Positions 1-12,942 of a stretch of 64,000 nucleotides of DNA are shown in pieces. The notes under the pieces were generated by a model. That model did no database searches. It was given only the letters and a program-made list of their open reading frames with translations, and was not told the origin of the DNA. Source of the DNA: Solen grandis (Eukaryota > Mollusca > Bivalvia > Adapedonta > Solenidae); contig CM037788.1 in the NCBI GenBank assembly GCA_021229015.1, positions 48,290,033 to 48,354,032 of the forward strand, in the 5' to 3' direction. The stretch's first letter is position 1, and every line of letters begins with the position of its first letter. Made by a program: the position numbers and the translations under genes.

Positions 1-483
1 CTGCGTGTCTAGTGCCAGTGCCTAGTTAAATACTGAACCCATAACTTCCGTTTTAAATTAAGGTAGACTACGTGATGTAAAATCATGAGAGAAATAAAGT
101 GGTAACATATAGCTTATAAATGATGCTCAAAGTACTGTGTCGATGATTATCCTAAGCAGTTCATCTTTCTAGATGAAAATACGAGCAGTTTATCTATCAA
201 AATAAATAAATAAATAAAAATAAATAAATAAATAAATAAAAAAGGTAAAAAATAAAAAGTAAATAGATATCAAAAATTAAAAATAAACATACTTGAATGC
301 ATATTGATCACAATCATTACACGAATTGCATTATTGTTCATATAACATGACGTGCCTGATATGAAATACATCCCTAATGCTGAATTTTCTCGAACACGGA
401 TTTTTTCACTGGTCCTAAAGGTGTCAAATTAGAGATTTTCCACTATGCACCGATTCAATTCTCACATATCTTTCTCCTTCAGA
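1..483. other. upstream flank of the methyltransferase gene
   Basis: AT-rich non-coding DNA with an (AAAT)n-like low-complexity tract at about 199-262. A pyrimidine-rich stretch ending in CAG at 481-483 looks like a 3' splice site, so the first coding exon of the methyltransferase may be preceded by a non-coding exon further upstream. I see no ORF or repeat family that I can name. Confidence 0.5.
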
Positions 484-2824
484 CTTAACGCAAACCAGAA
501 ACTTATTCCAGCATGTCATCCGAAGGTTTCGCCGAGAGACTGGCCAGTGTTGCAGCCTACGGAATGGTCTCCGTTGCCATGTGTCTAGGTACAGAGCTTG
601 GCCTCTTTAAAGTTCTTCTGGAGGCAAAAGAGCCAATGGGAGTCAAGAATATAGCTGATACACTTGGTCTGAAAGAAAGGTGTGTCTTTTATTTTATTTA
701 ATAAAAAATGTCACATTCAAAACATACATGTATTTGAACGAAAAGACAAAAAGCATTTCATTAAATGCTAATTTCGAAAGCAAGTATTGCTGATGATATA
801 CATCCTGTAATTTTGTCCTTAAGGTACACCAAGGAATGGCTGTCATGTATGATGAGCGCCTCCATTATACAAGAGGAAACGAGCACAGGAATGTTCTATA
901 TACCGGAAGAACAAAAGATGCTTGTGGGTATCATTTCCTCTTTCGTGCCTTGTGTAAACAAGTCTGGAGCTCGAACTGAAATCATCAAAGACTGCTTCAG
1001 AAAGAACGGACGTTTTGGTATGTACATATATATATAGGTTTCTCATCGTTATCTATTCATTCTACTTAAATCGGCATTGATCTTCACTGACTTCAAATTT
1101 TGGTATTGTTTTGGTATGGAATCGAATGCAAAGCTTTGATCAGTATGTGACAAGCGTCAAGCGTTATCCATTGTAATACACATCCACGTAGCCCTAAGGT
1201 CAAGGTCACTCGTAGGGGCTGGATAACAAAATAGGTACATAAATAAAATATGAAAAGGTTGCTTTAGTTTCTACATTTATCTTATACTGACTATGGGTGA
1301 ATATACTTACCCATCAATAAAGATCCATTTCATATAAACATTTTGTTTCCAAATTAAAATGTTTTCCAGGCGTCTCATACAAAGATGGGGACGACTTTTT
1401 TGACTTTTGGCCTGGCTATAAATCAAAGTTTGCCCCGTTCTGTTTCAACAAACAGCTCTTGCCAATATTTGAAAAGCAGGGACTTACTAGTAAATTTGGT
1501 AAGTAATTAAACAGGGGGCTGTTTCACTAAACCTCGTACGATCAAATTTGATCGTAGTCGTAAAAAATGTTGTCCTACCTTGTATCTACTTATTATTTGC
1601 ATAGTAAAGCTTAAAAAAAGGAATTGACCACATCATTGCGCTAAACAATCTTATCACTTTTAATAAATAAACAAAGGTCACAAAATACTTTTATCTTTAT
1701 CTTTGAATAAACGTATACGAAGGTTTTTGGGACGAAGTTTAGTGAAACGGGTCTCAGTTCTTTGCAAAATTCATATCTTTTTAAAATCATTTACCCACAT
1801 GGGTACATAAATACTTAAATTTTATTTTAATATAATGATTCTTAATCGTAACAGTAAACCATCTTTGAATTTAAACCTATTGAAACAAAAAGAATTGATT
1901 AAACCGTTTTTTTTCTCCTAGCAGTAAGAAAAACAACAAAATCTTGCCACAGCAATAAGACAAAAACGTATCAGTCGAATATGGTTTAAAAAGGATGTAT
2001 GGATAACGGTTACTATTTCTTATTTCTAGCGAAGCTTCATATGAAATCTCGATTGATTACAGCTGAGGATTGCTGCGAAAAGCTAGGTTGAGCAAGATAC
2101 ATTTTTCGTTACATTCGATTATTGTTTGCCATATACAACTGAGTAAAACTTACTGTGTTAAGATATCTTTAAATTCCATCATCTCATCGTAAAAAACATT
2201 CATACCTTAATTTCTTGTCAAGTATCTTATTTAAATCGCATTTCTCGTTGTGCTTCAGACTCGGGAATGAACGTCCTTGACCTCTGCTGTGCCAACGGAA
2301 GTTATACCATGGCATTCGCCAAACGTTTTCCTGACTCGACCGTCATTGGGATTGATCTGTCTGATAAAGCAATACGCATCGCTAAAAGTGACCAAGAGAA
2401 AGAAGGGCTAAAGAATGTGTCATTTGAAGTTGGCGATGCTCAAAACATTGACGGCAAGTTTACAAAATCATTTGACGTCGTCTTCATGTTTGATGGCTTA
2501 CACGAAATGCCTGACGTACCCAAATGCCTTGCGGAAGTACGCAAATTGCTGAAGGATGATGGGATTCTTGTTGTTTTAGAACAAGGCGTCCATAGTAACC
2601 CGTCGGAGAACGTTGGACAACTCGGTGCCGCTCAGCTGTACGCCTGCAGTATGTTTATCTGTCTTCCAGCCGGTATGTCCCAAGAACCACGTAACGGGAA
2701 AGGCTTGTGCTGGGGAAGAGAAGCAATAGGGGAGGCACTGCGACGAAACCATATGAATATCAACGCCCAATACAAAATTAAATTCAATACAAAGAATTAT
2801 GTCATGTGTTTCTGTACAAAGTGA
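484..2824 (+). CDS. SAM-dependent methyltransferase, winged-helix Rv2258c-like (five exons)
   Basis: Coding exons are 513-679, 824-1017, 1370-1498, 2030-2086 and 2259-2824. All junctions are GT-AG and in phase, and the coding length of 1113 nt gives 370 aa plus a stop. The N-terminal part has the winged-helix dimerisation pattern of this family (TELGLFKVLLEAKEP, then RYTKEWLSCMMSASI across exons 1-2). The last exon carries a Rossmann methyltransferase domain: motif I is VLDLCCANGSYTMAFA, a variant of the usual DLGCGxG with Cys replacing the first Gly, then VIGIDLS and DVVFMFDGLHEM. Predicted role is cytosolic methyl transfer from S-adenosylmethionine to an unknown small molecule. The start is the first ATG of the frame, just after a likely 5' UTR acceptor at 483. 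Exons are seen directly; family assignment is from motif pattern; the substrate is unknown. Confidence 0.9.
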
Positions 2825-4070
2825 TTAATTGTCCAAAATCACTTGAAATTGAAAACTTAATCAAACATTCACGAATTCTATAAACTGCATGACAAGACAA
2901 CACAAGATTATACAAATTTGCACCATTTTACATACAGCTTGTAATCATTCCGGGCCGGTGAGAGCCGGCACGGTTCATGAGACGGTTTTTTGTTGCTGAT
3001 CAGTGGTGTGCGTTTCTCCGTGCCTGTCTTTACAAAATGTGATTTTGTAAAGGAAAAAGATAAGTAGAGATATGTCTCCCGTCTATTCTTGAAATTGTCT
3101 ATAATAATGATTATTACAGATGGCATTATGTTTTCCGATATCTTAAACTTGGATTTTTCTGGAAGTGTTATATTGTACTTACACAAAATCAAGTATACAC
3201 GTATTTGCCATATTAATACATGTACTTACATTTTTTCTGCTATCAATAATAACAACATTTGAGCATGGGAGCACAGGTTGTTAAAATGATAACACCACGT
3301 TATCAATAAACTCTTTGTATGACCAGTTACTTCTTCTATTTATTGTAATTATGCTGAAATCACATTCTCCAGCCAGTACGAGAACCAGTGAGTGCGAACG
3401 TCATTTATAGGTACCATCTTTTAACATGCTGGTTCCCAATTTATTACTGCGTTAAGAGAAGATATTGCACGCTAACGAAAAAGTCCTCAGTCCGATTCTT
3501 TGACGCTTGCGCCAAAAGTTTTCTTGTTACCTATTGTTTTTACAATAGAGTAGAGTACTCTTCTTGCATTGAAATATACAAACTCATTTTTTTGGTAAAT
3601 TCGCAACCGTCTCATCATTTCGTAACCTTTTGTACAATCAATTCGTTTCTTACCCAGTAAATGCCGATTAAGTTATTATTTATTTAGATAAATTATGCAA
3701 TCATGTGCCTTTATTTTCAAATTGCATTTTGGAGACTATTTTCTTTTATTGTCAGTTTGTCTAAAAAAGACAGGCTTACATTTTTTTTTCGAATTATTTT
3801 TAATTTACGTTTACAGCACTTGTTGTAAATGTCAAAATTTGAAGTTGTCAAAAAAATATTTTCATTGGTGTAAATTCATGAATAAAAGATGACGATATTA
3901 CTTTAGTGTTTAACTTTTTATCCTAATCCTACATATAATTACCGACTTATTGATGTCATGATTGTCGAGATCTGGCTTTTGTAAGATTTTATTACAATTG
4001 GCCGACTTACTTAACGGATTTTTTTTTTGGTGGGGAAAGGGGGGGGGGGGGTAATTCAGTAATTCAGACT
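2825..4070. other. 3' flank of the methyltransferase, no gene seen
   Basis: AT-rich DNA. The first clear AATAAA-type signals downstream of the stop are near 3305 and 3883 and could serve polyadenylation. Short ORFs here have no recognisable domain. A G-homopolymer lies at about 4040-4051. Confidence 0.5.
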
Positions 4071-4073
4071 TGA

Positions 4074-4257
4074 CTAATTGAGTTTACCGTCGCCTCGACA
4101 GTATTTCAGTCATATTGCGACGTCCAGCTAATTACAGGTGGAGGAAGACCCCGAATGCACGGAGGCATCTGAGTAGAACCACCGACCTACCGCAAGCCAG
4201 CTGGAAGGCTTCCTCAAATGAAAATCCAAATGACCCTGCCGGGATTCGAACCTACGC

Positions 4258-4289
<32 letters not shown>

Positions 4290-4292
4290 CGA
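4074..4292 (-). repeat. tRNA-derived SINE, family A (reverse orientation), with (CAA)n tract
   Basis: On the minus strand this reads GGTTCGAATCCCGGCAGGG (RNA polymerase III B-box), then a body with CAGCTGGCTTGCGGTAGGTC, then a tail with ATGACTGAAATACTGTCG. At least eight relatives occur in the window. The (ACA)n run at 4256-4292 abuts the tRNA-like end. The A-box half is missing, so the copy is 5'-truncated. Confidence 0.8.
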
Positions 4293-4497
4293 CAACGTTT
4301 TTTGTTTTTCTTTTTATTTATTATTTGAGGTGGAGGTCATTTCTCATTCAATACTGTTGACTATATGTATATATATATATAGACTGATAACTGTTTGCCA
4401 TTATGAAATTGAGAGTTAAAATATATTTCCAATACTGCATATTTTGAATAGTCTTGCTCATTTTTAGTTTTGATCAAATAAAACTGGATGAAAGGTC

Positions 4498-5640
4498 ATG
4501 GTATATGTCTACAGCATGATACTTTACCACGATGCTATACCACGTGTCTACATGACGATACTACACCACGATACTATATATCGTGTCTACAGCATGATGC
4601 TACATCGCGATACTAAAAATACTATACCTCGGTCTACAATATATAACCACGATACTATACCACGTGTTCACAGCATGGTATACACCACGATACTATACCT
4701 CGTGTCTACAGCATGATACTATACCTCGTGTCTACAGCATGATACTACACCACGATACTATAGCACGTGTCTATAGCATGATACTACACCACGATACTAT
4801 ACCTCGTGTCTACAGCATGATATACACCACGATACTATAGCATTTGTTTACAGCATGATACTACACCACGATACTATAGCATGTGTCTACAGCATGATAC
4901 TACACCACGATACTATACCACGTGTCTATAGCATGATACTACACCATGATACTATAGCACGTGTCTACAGCATGATACTACACCACGATACTATAGCACG
5001 TGTCTACAGCATGATACTACACCACGATACTATAGCACGTGTCTATAGCATGATACTACACCATGATACTATACCACGTGTCTACAGCATGATACTACAC
5101 CATGATACTAATCCACGTGTCTACAGCATGATATTATATATCGTGTCTACAGCGCAGAACTATTCCATGATACTATTCCACGTGTCTACGCTGTATTATA
5201 TGCAGTGTCTACAGCTACTATCCAGATACATACCACGTGTCTACGCATGATACTTACCCAGATACTATACCACGTGTCTACAGCATGATACTAATATCTT
5301 CACACGGAACTATTCATTAACTATTCTACGTATCTACAGCATATACTAACCACGATATATACACGTGTCTACAGCATGATACTACATTCCACGATACTTT
5401 ACACGTGATAGCTAACATACGTGTCTACAGCGTAATACTATACCAAGATACTAAACAACGTGTCTACAGCATAATACTACACCACGATACTATACCTCGT
5501 GTCTACAGCATTATACTATATCACGTGTCCACATACCACAATACCAAACCACGCGCTCACAGCATTAAAATATACCACGTGTACTCAGCATAATACTTAT
5601 CACATGTCTTCAGTGTCATCCATACCACATGTCTACAGCA
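4498..5640. repeat. 39-bp minisatellite
   Basis: About 25 tandem copies of a unit built on ACGTGTCTACAGCATGATAC followed by TACACCACGATACTATA. The period is 39 bp in the well-preserved core (about 4850-5130) and decays at both ends through indels. Because 39 is a multiple of three, the core reads through as an apparent repetitive ORF with a 13-residue period (MILHHDTIARVYS). That is a by-product of the period, not evidence for a gene. Confidence 0.95.
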
Positions 5641-6736
5641 GTTATAGTACTCTGTTAGTCTAACAAATAAGCAAACAAACTGGGTCATCTTAGATAGATG
5701 GTTTGTATAGCTTCACAAATGTTTTCTTCGACTGTGTAAATACTACATAACATTTGCTTACAAATAAATGCAAGATAGACGTATGTATTGGTTATCTTCA
5801 AAGGAATTCAGGACCAGCTTCAATATTTTCCACGCAGTAATTATAATTCGAGGAGTAATTCAAATAGTTCTGCGAAGCATTGGCTGATCAATTTACAGGA
5901 AGTATACAAATAGATGCGGTTAGTGACAACCTCACCTCGTATGTCAATGGATATAAATCTCCCGAAAATCATCATATATATCTGAAGTACAAGTGCTCGA
6001 CACATCATTATTTCTATAAATATCCATGCAAAACAGTCTGCCGGGATCGCGAGTCGACGAAAATCTAAGACATAAGTGGCCAATCAGAAAAGGGTCCCCC
6101 AAAACTGGAACTTCCGGTTCCATCAGACTGTTTAAGTGATGAAATAGCTTTTCCGGACGCCAAAGAAATACAGGAGGTTTGGGATTTTTTTCTTCAGAGG
6201 GAAGATAATGTTGATTTGACTTTTATAAATGTCGTTTATTAGCAATATTGGCTATTTGTATGAATTAATCTTATGATGGGGTTAAGTTTCGAGAGCTAGG
6301 GTAGAATTTTTAAAATATGTTTAACACAGCTGAAATATCAAAGCGAACCAGGAGGGATTTCATGCATACGTTTGAATGATTGAACTTAAACTATTATTGT
6401 CAAGTTCAATAATGCTATGCTAATGTCTACTAACCTATCAGGTATGTTACCACCTCGCTTTACATAAGTGAGTTGAGCCTTATAGGGATCCCGCCCATTG
6501 TTGTGTCACATGCCGTCCCTCTATATGTTGAGTCGAGACAGGGTAGCGGGCTTATACACCACATTCAGTGATACCTCTGGTTTTGTCCAAGATGTTGTAG
6601 ATTGTAGTATATATAGTTTATCAAAAGATGCCGTTTTATTGCCTTGTTTCACCAATAACTTCTTTTCACTCCTAGTGGAATAGTGACGGTCATTTAACAT
6701 TGTGAGGGGAAAGTATACATAACAAACTTTGCTTAC
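5641..6736. other. intergenic, nothing recognised
   Basis: No ORF with a recognisable domain on either strand and no repeat shared with the rest of the window. The short ORF at 6498-6683 has no splice context or family pattern that I recognise. Confidence 0.4.
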
Positions 6737-7004
6737 TTGTTTATTGGGTTTAATAGTATTTCAGTCATTTGGAGACGATGTCTACTTGAGACAGATATAG
6801 TGCTGCCACACTACAGTACCCGGTAGAAATGTGGCATGATACTACACCCAGTCATATTATCCTGACTCCTTGAACTATCTTTCGATGCTAAGAGCTACAG
6901 CAGTACCATTTTTACGACTTTTCTATGTTGCAACCGGGGATCGAACCCACGACCTCCCGCTTCCGGGACTGACACTCTAATTATGCACTCTACTACTGGG
7001 ACCG
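6737..7004 (-). repeat. tRNA-derived SINE, family B (reverse orientation)
   Basis: On the minus strand the head has GTCGTGGGTTCGATCCCCGG (B-box), followed by a body matching the copy at 15889-16195 (CAGTAGTGTGGCAGCACTAT, ATCGTCTCCAAATGACTGAA). It ends in the same ATGACTGAAATACT tail found in family A. Confidence 0.8.
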
Positions 7005-9505
7005 GTATATAATAAAGTATACATTTCCATGTCTTTATAACTGCAGTGATGTAAATATGAAATCTGCAAACATACTAGGAATACATAGCAATTTTTATGT
7101 ATCTATTTATTAAAGAAAAATAAAAAAGCTGCAGAAGGGGAATTTAACGGACAACAGGGGAAAACTTACTATGAGCAGCGAGACTCACCCCCACTCCCCG
7201 CCAATAAAAATTCTTATTTTGCAATTTAAAATTGTATGAATTAATCATATAATAAAGCGACATGGATGTGCAGGGTAAAACTTGAGATGGTCGAAGAGAG
7301 AAGGGGAAGTTAAACTGGAAGCTACTGGTGATAAGGTGTTAGCAAAAATTAAAATTAATGACACTTTCCCAATGAAATCGTGTTGTCTGACCTAAGAAAT
7401 TGTCACGCAAAGTTTGATATTTAATACCAAAGAGATAAGATCATGCATCTATTTCAGTGTGGATGAGTCAGACATTTGTAATTAGACTCTCGCTTATTGC
7501 GCGCGCTGCGTAACGAACAACCATGATTTATTACAAGTTAAGTTTGCGGCTCAAAATAGGGAATTCGTAATAATATCTTCTGCCCTATTGTGCTTCTGAC
7601 GTGCAACACGGAGATGGGTATATCATATACATGAGCGCACCTGCTAAATAAATAATTATGATATCCGGTTAGGACAGCCGAGAAGACATTTATTCACGCT
7701 TTATTGAGAATCATAATACATAGAATTAAGATAAAAATCTCGATTAACAAGATTTCTTAATCGAAACGCAAGTTTTTAACCACATTATTTCCAATTCTAA
7801 AAAAAAAATGTTAAAAAAAAAGAACTTTTAAAGATGTTTTAAATGTACTAATTAGGAAATTCGGTGATACTTTAATAAATCTATAAAGGTTTGCAAAACA
7901 TTAATCATATGTTTATATTCAAACATATCAATCAATAAATTCACATATACTACTTTTTATTGAGTTTTAAAAATAAAACTTTTTTAATTATTAGATTAAA
8001 GAAAAACACATTTTTGAAAACAATAGAAATAATTCTGCCTGTCCATCATAGTTTTGAATGCATCATGAGTAAGAATATCTTTAAATTACATTGGCATGAT
8101 ATAAAGCATTGGATTTGTTTATAATAGTTTAGAGAGAAGAAATCAGTAACAATCTTTAATAGTAATTATTTTGCATAACACCATATCGTTCTCTCTTTAA
8201 TTCTAAGTCTGTAATAGATTGAAATGAAATATTCCGGTAATAGCAAACGAAAGCGCACAAAGGTTAATTGGTGGACAAAGCGGCAACACAAAAAGAATAA
8301 TACCGTATCGTATGTTCACGCAATAATGGACTGTTCATTTGATACCAGGACCACCTGAAGAGGTTAAAATCTTCATCTGGGTATCTGTTGTTAATTTCGC
8401 TGAGCACGCAATTTCTAAATCAGACCAGTTGTTATAACGTATATTCATATTCAGTACAGGTAGAAAAGTACAACACAAAACTGATCTATTATTGAGACAG
8501 TGTATTTTACGGGGCTGTGACTAACGTCGGGATTCGCTCGCTAGGACAAAGCGGTGAATAATTTGCGGTTTCTGTGAGTCATGCTCGCACCCGCAGTTCG
8601 GGTAACACCATATCAGTGTCAATAGAGTTAGGGACTGTCCCAGCTCAGGTCATCCGGCCCAATACCCAGGGGGATCCCCATGTACCTTCTGTTCACCTAT
8701 ATAGAGGTCCACCGTGAGTCATATACGTCTTTCTGAACTGGTCCTATTTTCGCTACACGTTTTCTAAACATGGCTAGGTGGTTTCTCTCTTCTTTTCTAT
8801 ATACATATATTTGCATTCTTCTTCTTCTTTCTTTATTTGTGCCCCCCTCCCCTCTAAATCTTTCTCTCTCGAACTTGCAAGAAGAAAAATATGAATAATA
8901 CAATAAATCTTTTTTTTTCAATCATATTATTTGTGCTAATTAACTTAAACTTTAATCCCTTGCGACGGTTCCTCTTGGGTTTGGCCATTGTTACTGCACC
9001 TAGGAGCACCATGAAAAGTCCTTACAGCAGGTTTCGAGGTCACAATCTTTGGCGCCCTTAACAACAATGATTCACATCCATGCATGAACAAAGGTTAATA
9101 TCCATGTAGTATTTTTTTTTTTTTTTTCATTTGTTTAATTTAGCACGATTAAATCTATCATAAAGGATAAATTTCCATTTTACCTGTATCAAAATATAAC
9201 CGAAGCATGTAAAAAACAACATGTTGTAAAATACTTGTGGATAAGGGAATAGGGATTGAGGAGAAGAAGGGAGGATTAAAAAGAGGGATAACTCTAATTC
9301 AGAATTATAAATACGGAAGTATGGTAAGTGCCGAGTAATGTCCCCTTTTAATCGAACTGAAATATCATCATCATTATCATCATTATCGTCGTCATCATCA
9401 TCGTAATTTTCAAGTCTAACAACATAAAATTTAATTACGTTCTATTAACTATAGCCGCAAAAATATTGAATAGTCACTGACTTACAACAATGCCTCAGCC
9501 CATCC
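7005..9505. other. intergenic, nothing recognised
   Basis: AT-rich non-coding DNA with T-runs near 9112-9127 and an imperfect (ATC)n tract at about 9364-9405. I see no splice-flanked coding segment or shared repeat. Confidence 0.4.
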
Positions 9506-9510
9506 CCACC

Positions 9511-9666
9511 CCCGCAGCTGTGGGCACGAATCCCGCTAAAAGCTTATTCCAGCTATCTTGTGGTAGGGCGGTTGTTCTGTCTTAGCGTCTTCCTACACCT
9601 GGTATTTGCTGAACGCCGCTATGTCACAGAGACAGAAAACAATAACAACAACAACAACAACAACAA
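9511..9666 (+). repeat. diverged family A SINE with (CAA)n tail
   Basis: An old copy. CAGCTGTGGGCACGAATCCC corresponds to the B-box region, TTGTGGTAGGGCGGTTGTTC to the body, and GCTGAACGCCGCTATGTCAC to the tail. It is followed by AACAACAACAAC repeats. The strong divergence suggests an ancient insertion. Confidence 0.6.
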
Positions 9667-11120
9667 AATAGGAGATTTAAACCCTCCAAAATTGAACTAG
9701 AAGAATAAAGCCCTCTGTTACAGGTTCCTAATATATAGGGGTTTGAAGACAATTGTGACCCGACATAATGTTTTGTGTTGACCCAGTTTAGAAGAAATTA
9801 TGATTTAGCTATGCCAGCAATTCAACATTTCTTCCAGAGATATGTTATATTGCGTAAAAACAGTTGGTTCAAATTCCTCATTGACCGAAAATCTAAGCTT
9901 ACGACCATAGAAGTGGATACACACTCTGACCTAATTTGCCATATTTTCCTTAATGAGTTGTTTCCTCTTGAAGTCAAAGTGTTTGTAGGACGTTGAACTT
10001 CCGCTGCATTTAACTGCGATGCTGGAACCTTGTGCCATGGCAGGACAGACATACTGATCACCTTTATTTCTGTTATATATTAAGATAATACAGAGTTGAA
10101 ATGGATAGAAAAGACAAAAAATGGCTTCTAATCGGGGGTTTTATATGTAAGTTTCTTTTTTTTTTTTTTTTTTTTACAAAAAATAACAATGGTTTCGATG
10201 TTTTAAAGCCTTTATAGCCACATGAATTTGTACTTAAATGAGTTATAATATGATGTGGAATGCCAAATATGTTGACTTGAGTCATTGTTCCCCCTTTCTT
10301 TAATTACCTTTATTTTGTTGTTGCATTTTGCATTATACTTTCTGGGTAGAACCAGTTATTTCAAATCATGTCAAAAATTCTTCATTGAATGATCGATCTC
10401 TCTGTTTTTAGTATTCGTCTTGAGTGTCCTACCTGTGTTTTGTATGTACAAAAATATTGAACATGCACAATATGTGAGTGAAATACATTTTAAAATAAAG
10501 TGTATCTAAAGGATTTAGTTTCTTTTTTACTAGTCCAATAAAAAAGCAACAATACAAACAACAAAAAAGAAAAAAGAAACGTTTTTGTAGAAGGGGGTAT
10601 GTAAAATGTATAAGGTTATCTTGCAAAATTTCTCTTAATTTCTAGTTTCTCTGATTCTCTGAAGATAACAAATCCAAATATTTAGACGAGACATCCGTTC
10701 ATACTAAAATATAGGTTTCAAATGTCAACAAGGTATAATGTTTGACCCCACCTTTCTTCATTACTTTATGTTTAGAAATCATAATTTACGCAAAGGTAAT
10801 TTAATTTTTTTTTATGCAAATCACCATGTCTGTAAAACGTAAAATGAGTAAGTCGAATCGATATTTCACGTTTTCTGCGTTAAGACAAATAAAAATACTC
10901 GGATATATTTACTTTTTATTTATACAAAATAATATCAGTAAAATACTTCTTTTCTCTGACTTCATCTGCTCCGATATGGTTTTTTTTTTCTAACTTCTGT
11001 CTTGCAGACCTTCGTCACCCATGACCTTCACCCACGATTTACTTTTAACATCCGGTGTTAACCATTCATCTTTTGAAGTTTTTCTCGCAACATTTTGCGT
11101 GTTTTGCGTTTCTGTTTACT
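9667..11120. other. intergenic, nothing recognised
   Basis: AT-rich. It includes T-homopolymers at about 10150-10175 and 10980-10989. Short ORFs are unsupported by domains or splice sites. Confidence 0.4.
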
Positions 11121-11123
11121 GGA

Positions 11124-11222
11124 CTTTGACGTCCCATCGACAGTATTTCAGTCATTTGGAGACATTTTTATCTATATAAGATCACAATGTAGACAAGTGG
11201 CATGATACCACACTAAGCTAAG
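11124..11222 (-). repeat. family B SINE, tail fragment
   Basis: CGACAGTATTTCAGTCATTTGGAGAC followed by GGCATGATACCACAC matches the family B copies at 6737 and 15889. The tRNA-like head is absent. Confidence 0.65.
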
Positions 11223-11720
11223 TGGGTCTTTTATAGAAGCATCTAGTGTAACACTCTTGCTGGTAAAGCTTTAAGATCGATAAATTCACTCATGTCATTA
11301 TGTAAATGACCCAATTAACATTATATTAACCCTTATGGCACTTATAAATGTTTTATCTAAACTGAATTATAACTCTGAAGTTTGGGGATAAGTCAGAAGT
11401 AACTATAACTCTAATGGGTTGATAGAAAATTCTGTAAATGCAAATAGCCTACAGATTCTTTGTATTCTCTCTATGACGAGTTTGGTAGATTTCCATTACA
11501 TTAGAAAGATATGCTAAGATAGTTAAATATTAATTAAAGTGGTGTTCTGTCAAAAAGACAATTGTTTATTGGTAAGTATTATGCTAGGGCAATATGATAT
11601 TTTAGTAAATATTTTCTGTATAGTTAATTGGGCTTTAAAATAAGAAATGTTTCGAATGGCAGACTGACGGACTGCAGTTAATAGGAGTTCTTCACTTTAT
11701 GTATACCGTGAGCTTTTAGA

Positions 11721-11900
11721 TAAAGTCCCTGTAATGGTTCCGCTATGTCTTGGTCCACTTAACCTCTACCCAGATAACCAAGGTATCCTAATGTTTCATT
11801 ATGAAACCCATTATACCCTAATGAAACATTAGGATACCTTGGTTATCTCCGTGAAAGGCCATGAGGTCCGAAATATAACAGAACCATTACAGGGACTTTA
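11721..11900. mobile_element. palindromic MITE, family 1 (TAAAGTCCCTGTAATGG termini)
   Basis: The two arms are near-perfect inverted repeats. The left arm begins TAAAGTCCCTGTAATGGTTC and the right arm ends GAACCATTACAGGGACTTTA. The inner arms carry CCTAATGTTTCAT and its complement, so most of the 180 bp folds back. A second copy lies at 41677-41817. There is no coding content. The superfamily is not evident. Confidence 0.9.
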
Positions 11901-12942
11901 ACTTAACTGACATTTAAACGATTCCCATGTTTAAATACGTTTGTGAATATTAAAAACAGAAATGTTTTTCGTCTGTCATCTCATGAGTTGGATATTGATT
12001 TTTTCTTTATATAGCGACATACGTCAGATTTATGTTTTACTTACATTTCATTTCATCCAAACATAAATAATTCATTAACTAACTTCATGAGAAATAAACA
12101 ACGAAACAAATAGGAGTGGTTTCGACAAGGCGACTTTAATAAACAATGGATACATGTAAAAAAAAATCAAACTTTCACACCAGCAATGGTTCCAAAAGTA
12201 GCTGTAATAATATAGTCAGCAAAGAGTCACCAACAAAAAACGATGAATCATGAGAATAGCTTCCCTCATGGTTAAAAATGTCCAGAACCACTGCACCAAT
12301 CACTCTGAAATCACCCTGTCGCACCTTTCATCATAGAGCCGTACAATGATGATGATGACAGAAAATCATCAAAAACTGAAAAGAAACGACATAATTATTC
12401 ACTATAAAAACAAACAATGGGTGGTGGGGGGACATAGAAAATAATCGCCTGCTCGCCGCCTGTCGAATAACCCGCGTGCTCACTGAGCACGAGAAAAACA
12501 TGAAGAATCCTCCCCGCTTCAGAGAAGCGGTGACAACGGGATACAGAATGACTCATTACGACCGTGAATAAATACATAATATATTCTTAGTTACTTCAAT
12601 TCTCTACGCCCTTGCATCTAGCGATATTCATGAAACTTATAACTAAATAAACTTAACTTAAATAAGAAGTCTATGTTCATACAATTAACCAAATTTTGAA
12701 TTAAAGCCTTAGAAAAAAATTGAATGAATAAAATATGCAAAATCATACTTAATAATATTATACATTAGTCCTTTGTAAGACATTCTCACTATATTGATAT
12801 TATAACATGTCGTTTATTGTTTTGTTGTATATGTTCATGCCAAGTATGCATGTATATGTGCAGTTCTGTGTACAAGCTTATATGACCATAAGTTACGTAA
12901 TTCTAAATAAAGTATATGTTCTGCTGTATTCTCCTGTTCCAG
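11901..12942. other. flank or intron upstream of the Ig/EGF exons, nothing recognised
   Basis: AT-rich DNA with no shared repeat. The first exon of the downstream gene, which must supply the start codon and most of the signal peptide, was not found here. A frame is open from an ATG at 12807, but the acceptor at 12941-12942 and the hydrophobic stretch after it suggest that splicing brings in the real start. Confidence 0.4.

Noticed and set aside
4855..5250. 131-residue repetitive ORF with a 13-residue period
   Set aside because: It arises because the 39-bp minisatellite period is a multiple of three. It is interrupted by indels on both sides and lacks a promoter or splice context.
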